Of a DNA stretch of 64,000 nt, positions 22,064 through 33,891 are shown one piece after another (positions within the stretch are counted from its first letter, which is position 1; every line of letters begins with the position of its first letter). Where the stretch lies: NCBI GenBank assembly GCA_023014335.1, contig JAECYW010000012.1, positions 1 to 64,000 on the forward strand. The letters run 5' to 3'. A program made the translations under genes and the position numbers. A model generated the notes under the pieces. That model was not told where the DNA came from. It ran no database searches and saw only the letters and a list, made by a program, of their open reading frames with translations. This DNA is from Galerina marginata (lineage: Eukaryota; Basidiomycota; Agaricomycetes; Agaricales; Galerinaceae).

Positions 22064-22698
22064 ATGCCTTTCCCATCCAACAAAGCACTGCACAGCGCAT
22101 ACGCCCTCATCTTTTTATCTACCCATCACTTGGACGAGCTCGAGCCTTACCTTGGAGCCGAAGGAGCCAGCGCCGTTGAAGGAGACCAAAGCGGTAACAT
22201 CACCCTCGACCCGAAGGCCAAAACCTTCACCATCGAGTTCGCAGGCACGGCGAACACATCTTCGTGGAACTGGGCTTTGCCTGGAAGTGAGTGATTTAAC
22301 GGCTTAACTGTAACTTGGCTTGACTGATATCTCTTCGGCATAGCTGTTTTCGAGGCGCTGAATAAGGCGCCGGGTACGTTGTTCAGAGCAAGGAACGCAC
22401 CCCTTCCCCAGGGAGAAAATACATTCTGGATGCAGCAATACCCGGCCAACGACGGCGGGGTTGGTCGTACCGTCATTGAATTCTACACTGACAATGTGAT
22501 TACTGCTGTTGTGAGTGGACCGTTCACGACGATTATATATCACACTTCTGACCATCCTTCTTCTCTTTTCTTAGTTTAAAAGTAAGCTACCCGTCATAGC
22601 TCTGACGGATTTGTGCTAAGAATTGATTATTAGCTAACGTCGACAACTTTGGTACTTCGGGGTCTGGGTCGTGGACGGCTGTGTCGCCAGCTGCGTGA
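22064..22698 (+). CDS. Small acidic protein, lineage-specific
   Basis: Four exons, about 160 residues. Exon 1 begins MPFPSNKALHSAYALIFLST and ends SSWNWALPG before a GTGAGT donor. Exon 2 reads APGTLFRARNAPLPQ, ENTFWMQQYPAND and VGRTVIEFYTDNVITAV. A tiny third exon (TTTAAAA) precedes exon 4, NVDNFGTSGSGSWTAVSPAA, with TGA at 22698. The alternating hydrophobic pattern suggests a beta-rich fold. No signal peptide is convincing. The only relative I can see is the pseudogene 2 kb upstream on the opposite strand. Confidence 0.6.
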
Positions 22699-23562
22699 CG
22701 TGTATTCAAGCTCAGGGGTCATGGTGTTTTGCGCGTTCACGCATTGGCCAATTCCTCTGACGTGCTCTTAAGTTTTGGCCTCTCTCTCTCGAAATTTCTT
22801 CTTGTTGATTTGGCCTATAAACAACCGAAATTTGATAAAATAGTTGACGTGTCCTTTGATGTACCTTTGACTCTCCCAGTTTCATGAAAATGCAATGCTA
22901 TTCGGAGTCTCGCAGGGTTTTGACCATCATCAGAACCGATTTTCGAATACAGGACAACCGGAAGCCCCTGTAATTGGGCTGGATATTCGAACGAATAGCG
23001 GTTCAAACGCCGCTGAGTCCGGTCCCGTTTCCGGTTTGAGGGATCGAGGAATGTTTCATTTTTCGCAGCATATTTCCTTATCAGGTGGTGTGCGCCACAA
23101 CTATCCGCAATTGGAATATGACTGCCCAAAGCTACTTACAATGCACGATTAGTCAAATACAAGTATACTCTCACCCTCAAGTCGGAAATGGAGTTCTATG
23201 AGCACAAGCCCTGCCAAGTGACTACACTCGTCATTATCATTTGATGATTTGCCGCGTAATCCCAATTTTGGATGTGCCCATACTCGAGTATGAATAAGCC
23301 CCGAGGTTGGCCGAGCGACTCGTTGCGCAAGCGGATACAGAACGCAAATAAAACCCGGTTCCTTCTGCTGAGTATATAATTCAAAGACATCCTATTCAGG
23401 CCCGTATTTATTGAAATGAAAAGACAACTGAAATACACTGTAAGGGACCAATGGTTGTATATGTAAGGGCGCCGATGGACTATAAAGCAGAAAAACGGGA
23501 ATTTACAAGAGTAAACCCTTTAGTTGCTTTCGCATTTGCATATGAACGGAATGACCCCTAAT

Positions 23563-24616
23563 TATGGCTGTTGATCTGCACATTTATTATTTCCGGTATA
23601 TAAGTCTCGTATTTTGTGTTCCCAGATATAAAGACCTCTCAAATTCAATTGCAGTATAAGTAGAACTCACATTCCCGGGGGACTGAAGCCTATTCCCGGA
23701 TTGTTAAGCTGTATTTCCTGTCACTTACTAGAGAGAAAAATGATTCCCCCGAGAAACTGGATGTATTTCCTATCAATCAATGCAATTCCCGGATACTTAT
23801 GTTTCATTCCCAGAGATATAAGTGCGTTTTCGATAGGGAAAGAGTGACGGAGATAATCGATTACGTAACCTCGGCTGATGCGGCCATCACGATGCGCATC
23901 AGAGCTTCAAAGGCCGCCGCCTGCTTCATTCGAGAGCGCGTGCCAAGCGCGTGCGCTACCTGCCAGCATTTACGGCGCTAATTTGATGTATTTCTCTAAG
24001 AGATGAAGAGGATATGATATTTAACTCACAAACTTGGAATCTATGAGCTATTTGGCCTCTGAGAGGCGTCCATAAACCATTCAAAAAGTGATTTTAGCTG
24101 TTGAGAAAAGGCTGCCAAGGGAGTTTGCAAGGCCATAGTGGAGCGCAAAAGCCAAAACGCGACATATTCCATACATTTAGGTCGATTTTGATACTAATTT
24201 GCGATAGCACAGCACAGAGGATACGCACAGGCTGCCCGCGAGCTCCAAAGTGAAGCGGACGGCAGCCTTCGCGCCTCTGATGCGCATCGTGATGGCCGCA
24301 TCAGCCGAGGTTTCGTAATCGATTATCTCCGTCACTCTTTCCCTATCGAAAACGCACTTATATCTCTGGGAATGAAACATAAGTATCTGGGAATTGCATT
24401 TATTGATAGGTAATACATCCAGTTCCTCGGGGGAATCGTTTTTTTCTCTAGTAAGTGACGGGAAGTACAATTTAACTATCTGGGAATAGACTGAAGTCCC
24501 CGGGGAATGCGAATTTTAGTCTTACAGCAATTGAAATTGAGGTGTCTTCATATCTGGGAACGCTAAATGTGAGACTTATATACCGGAAATAATAAATGTG
24601 CAGATCAACAGCCATA
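23563..24616. mobile_element. Foldback element with ~390-bp inverted arms
   Basis: The ends read TATGGCTGTTGATCTGCACA inward from both sides. The arms (about 23563-23955 and 24225-24616) match along most of their length, including landmark GAGTGACGGAGATAATCGAT. The unique centre is about 270 bp. Identical CCTAAT hexamers flank it at 23557-23562 and 24617-24622, a convincing target-site duplication. No transposase, so non-autonomous. It sits at the 3' end of the histidine phosphatase gene. Confidence 0.85.
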
Positions 24617-24617
24617 C

Positions 24618-25881
24618 CTAATACACAGAAGGCCGGCCTGAATGAGATCCCCTCGCGAAAATTTGCAAAAATATGACGTACCTCCATGATGGACTTTACC
24701 CGTGATGTTACCCAATCCAACGATCTGCAAAAGAGCAGAATTAAATGTACCATGGCCAGTGATGGATACAACTAGAATTAGTGCCGAAGTTGATTAGAAT
24801 AAATTCTGGGAGATGTACAAGGCGCCTACAGTTATTATCATCGTTGTCATCGTCGAATACTGAGTCCAGGATTTGAGTCGCTCGCTTTTTAACATCATCG
24901 AATGTTTCCGATTTACCCCAGTAAGGATCATCGTCAGCAAAGTCGCTCTCAGTGGTAAACTTTGGAAACATTTCATTGATACATCTTTTCGATCTGCGGT
25001 GTTCTACTTCGTCCCCCGGACGATAAACTTGCTCCCGACAATTCTACAATTTCGTCAACATCAACTGTGCAAAAGGCACTGATGGCAAAGAAGTGTACGT
25101 ACCTCGTGAACAACTGTCTGAATAGTTGGTCCCCCACTAGCAGCAAGCTGCGGGAAAAAAGTGATGCTGTTCGTTACCAGAGCTCTGATCATCGGGCTAC
25201 AATAAGAAACATTCGGAATTCCGAGACACTGTCCATCGGCCAGACTGTTCTCTTCCTGCCATTTCGACAGTACATTGAAGGCTTGGAGGTATCCGTCTTG
25301 AGTCAGCGGAGCATCCACTGTGAGGGAAGACGTTAGCACTGAAAATCACAGTGGGTGGGCATGGACGAGCCGCACCTAATGGAACATCCTGAGCCTGTCA
25401 TTTTTTGTATGAGATTTTATTCCTATACTTCGCCAACGAGATTATACGAACCCAGATAGAGTCAGTATCGTCATCCCATTCAGATACGCTCGAATCTGAA
25501 AGGAATGCATTTCGTCGAACAAATTTCAATGATAAAACGGGCTGCGGCGACTTACTAGTAGCTAACGCGTGTCGTCCAAGGAAGATAACCTTGTAGACAT
25601 CTCCGTCGTCATTGTTATTCAATGTATCGATCTCAGTCCATAGATCAGACCATCTGGTGTCTTCATTGTCGGTCGTAAACTTTCGTCCAAAATGTTCCAG
25701 TACTGGTTGCTAAATTATTATACAAGGGTCAGAGACGTCACAGTTTGGAATAACAAACTCGCCTGTCTAGAAATGCCGTCGTAGGTAAAGTAGTCGCTGT
25801 TGCTCCCGTACACCTATGGAGAGACAGTTTTAATCCCTCGTTCGATCAGAAACCGAAAGGACGCACGGTGTATGTGCTCAT
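24618..25881 (-). CDS. Histidine phosphatase / phosphoglycerate mutase-like protein
   Basis: Read leftward from ATG 25881 (MSTYT, then VYGSNSDYFTYDG). Exons give VYKVIFLGRHALAT with the catalytic RH pair (the usual RHG is RHA), then DAPLTQDGYLQAFNVLSKW and YCSPMIRALVTNSITF (second-site Arg). ENCREQVYRPGDE and SDFADDDPYWG follow, then SITGHGTFNSALLQIVG with the second catalytic His. About 290 residues, the usual size for this cytosolic fungal family. Substrate unknown. If a GTACGT intron near 24685 is spliced, the stop is TAG at 24618, inside the target site of the foldback element. If not, the frame runs into the element and stops at 24605. Confidence 0.8.
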
Positions 25882-27517
25882 TCTGAATCGAGTGAGGTAC
25901 AACGTCTCGGGAAAGTAATGAGGGCTTTTATATTATAATCCTTGACCTCGTTTCTTCCATCTAAACCAGTCGAACTCCTTTTTGGTATACATGAATCGTT
26001 CGAATGTCCGACTTTCATGGTTATGGACCAATAGGAGAACGACCGTTTATCTTAAACCCATGGATCAATCAAAATTACAGCAAAAGGGCCTGACAATGGA
26101 AGACCAATTGAGTTGCTCGAATGTTCTTCCTGTCAAGAGTCAGCGTTAGTGGACACGGTACGCAGATTCCTATTACCTGTATGATCTGTAATTGCCTCAT
26201 TTCATCGACTCGTGTCTGCTCCCTATTTATTACTGAATCGCAACTTATTCGGTCAAATATACTTAAGCTATTTTGTTCGGCAGACTCTCAACTAACCACT
26301 GGTTAATCGTCTTATGATGCGTAAATTACCTTCGTCGAAGTATACATAAAATATGATAAGGCTCTTTACCAGACCGCGGTTTCGCCCGCAGCTCATCAAA
26401 GTCGGTTGAGTGCTAGAGCGGCCGAATTCCAAAAGGCCGACGAATCACGATACGAGTACATACAACATGTTTGTTGCTACGGAGAAATCCGGCAAGATCA
26501 TAAAAGTTAGCAGCCCAAGATTCGAAGGCGGCTCTTATAATGAGATCAGAAGGTGTCAACTCTCCGTCCTCATGTTATTTTCTGGGGTACATGATGCAAA
26601 ATCAGAAATGAACTGATCTTATGACCTTATCGATGGGCGTCCTAGTATTCGTTCTGTGCAGCCTCCTCGAATCTCGTTGTGTCAAAGGCTGTTCTTTGCT
26701 ATGGGTTTCTACCGTTGCAATGTGTTGGGTAATCTGAAGGAAACGACGTTGGTCAGCTTCAGGCAGTGAAATCCACTGAATTCGCTTGCAGTGTGCACGG
26801 CGCCAATTTTCCGGGCCGTGAGCGTCCTTTCTATGCTTGCGGTAATATTGCCAACAGCCACTTCATGTGAAGGTGTGAAATGAACTCGGTTATGTGTGGG
26901 AAGTCAAGGAATTAGCACACAGAGCGGCTGAAACTTTACTCACGACAGGCAGCGCCGACTTTCCTGGGTAAGGAACAGGCGCCCATTAACGAAACGAGGG
27001 TTTCTCCAAATTGCGACCGCCGCATTCATACGCCAGATCCCCGTCGATCCATGCTAACACCACTTGTTCTATATTTTTGGTCCTTCATATGAGAACTCGC
27101 TACTGTATTTGTTCAGAACCCTATTTCTTAGATGGACCGAGTTTCGACTGGCGACTGAAGCATGATACCTCGAAGCAGGGTGCCTTTAGACGACTTTAAT
27201 TAACACATCCTGAACTTCTAGGGAGGTCCTTTCTTCTGTTCTTTGGCGTATGGGCTAGAGGCAAGGTGATCAACCTCTAAAGTTCATCTCTATCCACGCG
27301 ACGCTGATTCGGAGGAGTCAGTGAGGACGCGTGACACCGATCAACAATCACCCTGTCCAAATCCAGTCATCTAATCCAAACTCCGCCCCGGTTCCGCCCC
27401 GTCGGGGTCGCTGGCGCTCCTCTGTCTCTCCCGAACCACCACCACACCACCAAACCGTCGCAGCGGCCAAAATCCCTGCGTCGCACAACTTTTTTCAGCG
27501 CTCTAGATCACTGTTAT
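25882..27517. other. Long stretch without a supported gene
   Basis: Contains the phosphatase promoter side and the 5' flank of the F-box gene. One GTG-initiated frame at 27331-27525 is Pro/Arg-rich and could be 5' leader or an unrecognised first exon. Other frames are short and unspliced. Confidence 0.4.
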
Positions 27518-30500
27518 ATGCTATATAGGCCCTACACAACACACCCAGATACCGATAGCACAAACAGCACTCTTAGCAACGACGATAACAGCCAGCAAGA
27601 TGGAATTCAACACCAAGAACAGCAAGAACATGAACATGGACACTACCAGCGGGCCCTTCAAGAAGGCGAAGGCGTATTTGGACTCCAGCACCGCCAATAT
27701 GGTCTTTTGGACGCAGGTCATGCCAGCGCACCACCCGATGTCGTCAATGACGGAATTGGTGACGGGAGCGGTGCTGAGCTAATTCACGAAACCTCGCTCC
27801 TGCTTTCAGTGCCCCCCGAGACGCTTGTGAGCGTCACCTCGCACCTTTCCCCGCCCGATCTCCTCGCGCTGGGCTGTACGAGCGTCGTGCTCGCCGAACA
27901 CGTAAGGGCGGACAATACCTGGCGCCGCGCATTTGTGCTCCACTTCTTGGGGATCTCGCCTGAGGGCGATCTCGATGATACTGTTTCGGGTCTTGGTCAC
28001 GATCAGCGCCCGTATTCCACAGGAAGGACGATCCTACTGCGCCGCCAGAAGGAGAGCTGGCGCGACGAATTTATATGGCGATATGTCATGATTAGGTGAA
28101 TATTTTCTTCTCGATTTTTCCCTTTTCGTCCTTTCTGTTTCCATTTCCCTGTCCCATTCTTACTACCGTTTACTTCTTTTTCCTTTTTATTTTTCTCCGT
28201 TTCCGAAGGTTATTATCGTGACATTTCACTAATCTTTTTGACCTTCATTCACATTGTATTTCTTTTGTGTAACGTGGATATTCTTTCTGGCCTCTCAATA
28301 TCCATTGTCATCATACCCGCCTTTCTTTTCGACTGCTCGAAATTTTTCCAACTGTTTAATTATTAATGTTTCTGGATCCGTACTTTCCTTGCTACGCCCA
28401 ATAACGACTACTCCCTTTCCATCTTTTTTTTTCTCTGTATGCTTGTCTTTTCTATTTGAAACATCTTCATTGTTTCTAACCCCTCAGAGCCTGAAACTGA
28501 CTCCCAAATTTCTTGTTACAGACGTTGGTCTCGGTCTAAAAACCTCCCAGTAACGCACACTCCCGTCGTCCACTCTCCTATCGCAGCCATACATCTCCTT
28601 CCGTCTCAGCCTGCCTCATCTCTCCCAGCTACAGCGGCACGGCCAAAAACCACTCACGTACCTCAAACCTCAGCTCTCCTGACAGCCTCTACCCAGTATG
28701 GCATCGTCGCGCGGTCCTTCCCACTCCAGGGCAAGGTATTGCCTGGTTATTTGGACGCGTCGGCTGGGGCGCGAGACGTTTTACACCCCAATGCAGGTCA
28801 TGGCCTCGTAGCCCCGGGCTGGGGTAACTTACAAGCAAATGCGAATTTGAACTTGGGTATGCAATGGAATTGGGCTATGAACGGGAACCCTAATGCGCAG
28901 TTTACGCCGAACATTAGCGCCTGTTCGCTCTCTTCCACCTCCGGATCTGGTTCCGAACCAGCGAGGGCTACAGCGACAGCTGTCATCGCATGGGGCACCC
29001 GTGCTGGTGATGTAATATTCACTACCGCGCCGCGGGCTATGGATGTCGGCGTAAACCCCCGACGGGCAGCGAATGCTAGGAATGTTGTTGATCTCCGTGG
29101 AATCGGGGTACACGTAAGGAGGTGCGCGGTGGGCGAGAAACATGAAGGGAGTGTTGAGGATGTTAGATGGGTTGGAGGAGAAGTGTCAGGAGAAGGAAAG
29201 TTCGCCGTGACTGCAGGTGCGGATGGGCGGGTCAAACTTTGGGATACGAGTGGTACCACTACCGTCTTAAATATCAACGGCGACGACGACAACGACGACA
29301 ACTCCATGCTTCTCTGGACTTCGGACTTGATCGTACGGAAGGAGCGCCCTGGGGTCGTTCCTGAGCCGGTCGTGCGGGCGGAAGGACTTATCAATGCCGG
29401 TCTCGGCTGTATAGTGGGTGTGACGCAGAGCGGGGATGTACATGTTTGGGCTGGATTTAGAATTTCCACTGACGAAGACGATGGAACGACGGCTCTTAGT
29501 GCCACTGATGTGCGGAAGGTCGTCGTCCCATGTCCAATGACTGGCCTTGATCAGGCTGCCTCCCCGGTTGTCAAGGCGCTCTTCATCGACCTCACGGACA
29601 CGCGCGCTGGAGTGGGCGGGGTCGTATTCCTGGTCGCATATGAAGACGATCCGCTCTTCTATCGCATTTCTGTCCACCTCAACAAGAACGGGAATAAGAC
29701 TGGGGTTAATATCATGTCGTTCGGAGATCCCAATTTCGGGCGGACTAGCGTGGTCGTACCGTTCTTTGGGCTTCGCTCCAGTGAAGAGGAAGGGAAGAAG
29801 AAAACGGAACCCAGCTTCGTGCTTGTCGGTGATCACATTGGATGTGTCAGCCTTTATTCGTGGGACACCCAAGGACAAGGACAATCTCAATTACCATTGC
29901 AGCCCATCGCGCCTCTGAGGACCTTTGAAGCCCATCGGGACGGGGCGAGCGTGACTGCCCTATGGTGGGACGGACTGACTCTCGTCACCGGTTCCTCCAG
30001 AGGGACGACGCACGTTTGGGACGGGCTGACCTTCGCGCATTTACGATCGTTCGTGTCTCCTGTTAAGCGTGTGCGGGGCGGGCATCAGCACGGCGCCAAC
30101 GTGAATGCGCATGGAGAGCCCGGAAGAGAGGCGGTCAAACACGTCCTTATCGGCGAGGCACATGACGTTCTAGTTGTCGCCGTAGGCGACTGTGTGATGG
30201 CGTGGCATGCTGGTCCTGTCGCTGCGCGCGAGAGAGGGGATAGAGGGGGAGGTGTGAGGGGAAGGCATACACCAGGCACGGGGCTGCATGGTGGGAAGAA
30301 GAGGGCTGGTGGAGGGGGTGGGCATATACGTAAGTTTATCCTTTGGGTTGGGTGAATGGGAACTTACAGCGTTTATTTTGACGTTCAGGTCCGTACGAGA
30401 TGCGCCAGGCGATCACCGAATCGCGCGACATGCTCGCCTCCGAGGCGCAGACGGCCCGTGCGGTCTATGGGCGAGAGCGAGAACACCGAGCTGGGTTGGA

Positions 30501-31500
30501 TAATCTCGGCCTGAGCGAGGTCGAGGCTGTCGAGTATGTACTCATGCTCAGCCGGGATGAGGAGAACGCACGGGCTAGGGCACGGGCTCAAGCTGAGGCG
30601 GAGGCGGAGAGGGAAGAGGGTGTCTTTGAAGGTGACTTTGACGACGAACATGGCGATGAGGATGATGATGATGTCAGCGCGTTTGGCGCGCCTTCGTTGT
30701 CTTCGCGGTCGACTTCGTCATCGTCTGGCTCTTCTGGCGTTTCATCCTCTGGATCGTCATCTGCGCTTTCCAGCGGCACTGGAAGATCGCTTGCCAACAC
30801 TGCTACAGCTGGCCGACCCATACCGTCTCGCCCACGTGTTGGTCCGTCCACCTCAAATGAGAAGGTTCAGATCTCACCTCCATACCGTGGGGAGCCTACC
30901 CAGGCTGGCGAGGAGTATTTCGCAGGAGATGTAGACCAAGAAACGGAGACGGAGACAGAGCTGGGGATGAAGGATAATTTCTTCCCGCCCATGAGTGCGA
31001 GCACGAGCCCGGCGCAATCTTCGTCGTCGGTGTCGTCTCCTGTGTCTCTCAAGGGCAAGGGTAAAGGCAAGAAGGCGAGCCAGAACAAGAAGGAGAAGCC
31101 TGAGACCCAGTCGACAGCTAGCAGCAAGACCAAAGAGTCTCCCAAAAAGACCAAACTGTCGACTCCAACTGCGACCCCACCAAAAACGACAATTGCGCCT
31201 ACGCCAAGTGGCAGTCCGTCCTCCCTCAAATCGAGCGCGTGGAGTGTACCGCTCACGAAACGGGTGTCCTCTTCCTCTGCTTCGGCGTCGAGTCATTCGC
31301 CGCCTAGCCGTAACATCGCTTCTGGTTCTGGTTCCGGCCTTGGTTGGGCGGTGTCCAGGATGTCGCCCCCACGTCCTGATGCTGTTGGTGCCGGACGACC
31401 GTCATCGTCCATAGTCGGCGACGACGAGATGGATGCGGACCTGCGGTTCGCTCTTGAGTTGAGCTTGGTTGAGGCGAGGAGCCGGGGGGAGGATGTTTAA
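27518..31500 (+). CDS. F-box / WD40 / UIM protein, Ufo1-like SCF substrate receptor
   Basis: Three exons. Exon 1 has an F-box (VPPETLVSVTSHLSPPDLLA, then NTWRRAFVLHF) that would bind Skp1. An unusually long 426-nt pyrimidine-rich intron (28096-28521) follows. Exon 2 (to 30329) carries degenerate WD40 blades, for example GADGRVKLWDTSG, SGDVHVWAG and GSSRGTTHVWDG. Exon 3 (from 30390) has EAVEYVLMLSRDEE and a C-terminal DADLRFALELSLVEARS. Both fit the ubiquitin-interacting motif, although the first has Val for the usual Ala. They are separated by a Ser/Lys-rich disordered region. F-box, WD40 and C-terminal UIMs together match yeast Ufo1. The start is uncertain: ATG 27518 is in frame with the F-box, while ATG 27600 in another frame has better codon bias. 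Confidence 0.8.
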
Positions 31501-32248
31501 TTTTGGCTTGGGTCCGACGCCAGGCTCCTGAGCTGTGGTCCCTTGCGCCATTTGGAGCGTATTACCTTCAAACCCTAGACTGAGGTCGACGCCTCACTGT
31601 CACCGGCCGGTTGGGTAAAAGTATAGAGTATATTTTTCTTTGTCATTCGATCTTCCGTTTCTTTTTTGGTACTCCCCTTGTTTCTTGTCTCTTTTGTTTC
31701 GATTCGATTCGTTTCTTAGACTCGGGTGTTGTTAGCCCACAAAACTTTTAGATAAAAGTCATAAAAAAAAGTCTCTTCTCTTGTTTCCTTTCTTTCTTCT
31801 CTCCGAATCCTAGATCGTACGATTCTTTGATCTAGTGTTCCTTTCTGCTTTTCGTAATTTATTATGCCCTCTTGGGCGCCTCCCAGAGTCCAGAGTTCAA
31901 CCTCTTCCTATGCACTATTCGGACTCTCGTCGTCGTCATCCTCGTCAGGCATAATTTTTTTCTGACTTGCACTGTCTTCAACACATGGTAGTTTTCAGAT
32001 CAGATTCCAACGTTCTTTCAGCCACGGTTTCGACGTAGATCATAGATAAATAGGCAGTGTGCAATATGAAGAGAGCAATCTCTTGACCTCGTCAAGCGTT
32101 GAAAAACTCGGACAGCGAGCGGCGTCTAATTTTTATTCTTATTCTGAGCATTGATTAATTTATTGAACGACTTCAAAGTCTTCAGTCGTTGCTTTGACCC
32201 CCTCTCAGTTCTTCCCTTCTTCGTAATGGTTATATGGCTTACCTTCAT
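31501..32248. other. 3' flank of the F-box gene and of copy C
   Basis: AT- and pyrimidine-rich. The right end (about 32140-32240) is shared with the 3' flanks of copies E and F, with landmark GTTCTTCCCTTCTTC shared with F. Confidence 0.5.
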
Positions 32249-33192
32249 TCACACATTATCAAGGGCGTCGAGCTGGTGTGCCATTTCACCTGGTTGAGAT
32301 AGCGTCCGTGAACCAAAAGAAATAGAAGCATCGAGCAAACCTACGCAAATCAACCTCGTTGTCGTCCTGAGGGTGGTTATTATTTGTAGTGACCTGTCCT
32401 CTATTTGAAATACGGGATTTCCTTGAATTGACGCCCCCAACTGCTATCACGAATCCGAAGGCTAGGTAGATAGAAAACATGGTGAGGGCGAACGATATCT
32501 GGGCGGTCATTATGATGTAACTTAACAGAAGAGACTTACAGGAAAATAAATTCATAAAGGCAAGAGCGTTCAGCGCCGTCATTTGGCGACAGGCGGACAT
32601 TGCATCCGGGATGGCTGTCGGGCTTAGAGAGTGTTCGATCTGGGACATGATCAAACCTTTACAAAAAAAGTGAGGCGGTGTGTATACAGCATAAAACACA
32701 GGGGAGAGAGAACGCACATGGGTGCCATTCTGCCAACACATAGTAGAGAATGCTCACCATTACTGACAGAGACAAAAGACTGGTTAAAGTATTGGGCAGC
32801 CGGCCAGGGAGGACGGACATTCTGAGAAGCAAGTTGGACAGCGGGATGGATCAAATACTTGTGCAACGGATTTAAATCAAGCTCACTTGCTCACATTAGG
32901 ACAGAAGCGAGCAGGAGAGGTGGGGGTCCGAGCGCAGACCCGAAAATGAGTGATGGGTTTCCAAAGGCGTCTCCGACGTTGCGATGCTCCGGCGGCGAGA
33001 GGCTGTTAAACCAGGACAGGAGGCTCGCGCAGAGGGCACAGGTGGTTAATGAGCCGGATATCACCGTCCCTGTTCCCAGTGTACGAAGCTAATTCGTGAG
33101 TGATCCAGGATGGGTTTTGGATGCTTCGAATCTGGATGGGACGCACCAAGCGTGAGCCAGAAGAAGGCATCCCACGCGGTAAAGGGTGCCAT
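32249..33192 (-). CDS. Four-TM membrane protein family, copy C
   Basis: ATG 33192 (MAPFTAWDAFFWLTLG). Exon 2 reads LTTCALCASLLSWFNSLSPP, then FGNPSLIFGSALGPPPLLLA. Exon 3 is LPNTLTSLLSLSVMVSILYY ending EWHPC. Exon 4 is MSQIEHSLSPTAIPDAMSAC followed by RQMTALNALAFMNLF. Exon 5 gives TM4, then a short basic patch (SRKSRISNRG) and DDNEVDL. Exon 6 is EMAHQLDALDNV with TGA at 32249. Belongs to the C/E/F subgroup, which shares the MAxF start and 5' and 3' flanks. Looks intact. Confidence 0.75.
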
Positions 33193-33891
33193 TTCCTTGT
33201 CTTTGCCCCTTATATCTGATTGCTTTTGCTTAACGAGAAGTAGTGACGATAAGGAATCGCGGAAGTGGACAGACCACAGGAAGGCGCTTTGCACAATGGC
33301 AAAGTGGGATGGGAGCTAGAGTTAGCCTCTCAAGGTCCCTCTTTCCGGTTTCCGCCTTGTGTATGTGCACAGCTGTGAGCTAAATGTGAATTGAAAGGAC
33401 GAACCTATATTAAACTGTGCTGATCCAAGTCATACTCGGCCAGTGTTTGTCAAATGACCCAGAAATTACCGTGACAATGGCCGGGAATTCGACCAGCCGT
33501 GCTGTTCAAACAGCTACTGCTTAAATACGGATCGCGGCGGTAGGTAGCTGTGTTAAGCCGTGTGCCTAATATAAGTAGGAACGACCGGCCTTGTACCGAG
33601 TCCAATATTAAACTGACAGTTGTGATTCATGTGCTCGACAATTGGTGGTCTTGTTGGTTGACTCACCGAGAAGTTTCCGATTCCTGCACGGAGATATCAC
33701 AAACCATAGAAAAGACAGTCCCAGGCTTGCTTAAAAAACCCAACCATGTCCTTGAACGTTCTTGTCCACTTACCAGATCAAAGATCTTCGGTGTTATAGA
33801 CCTTAGGATAGTAATAACATTGCAGTGGCTGTTATTTTTGTTCTCCTAGCATGCACTGCCTACCAAGGCAACCAATGTCAAAGTCGTCGAC

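Noticed and set aside
30874..31414. Arg-rich frames on both strands in the Ufo1-like gene
   Set aside because: They are shadows of the Ser/Lys-rich disordered region of the true frame.
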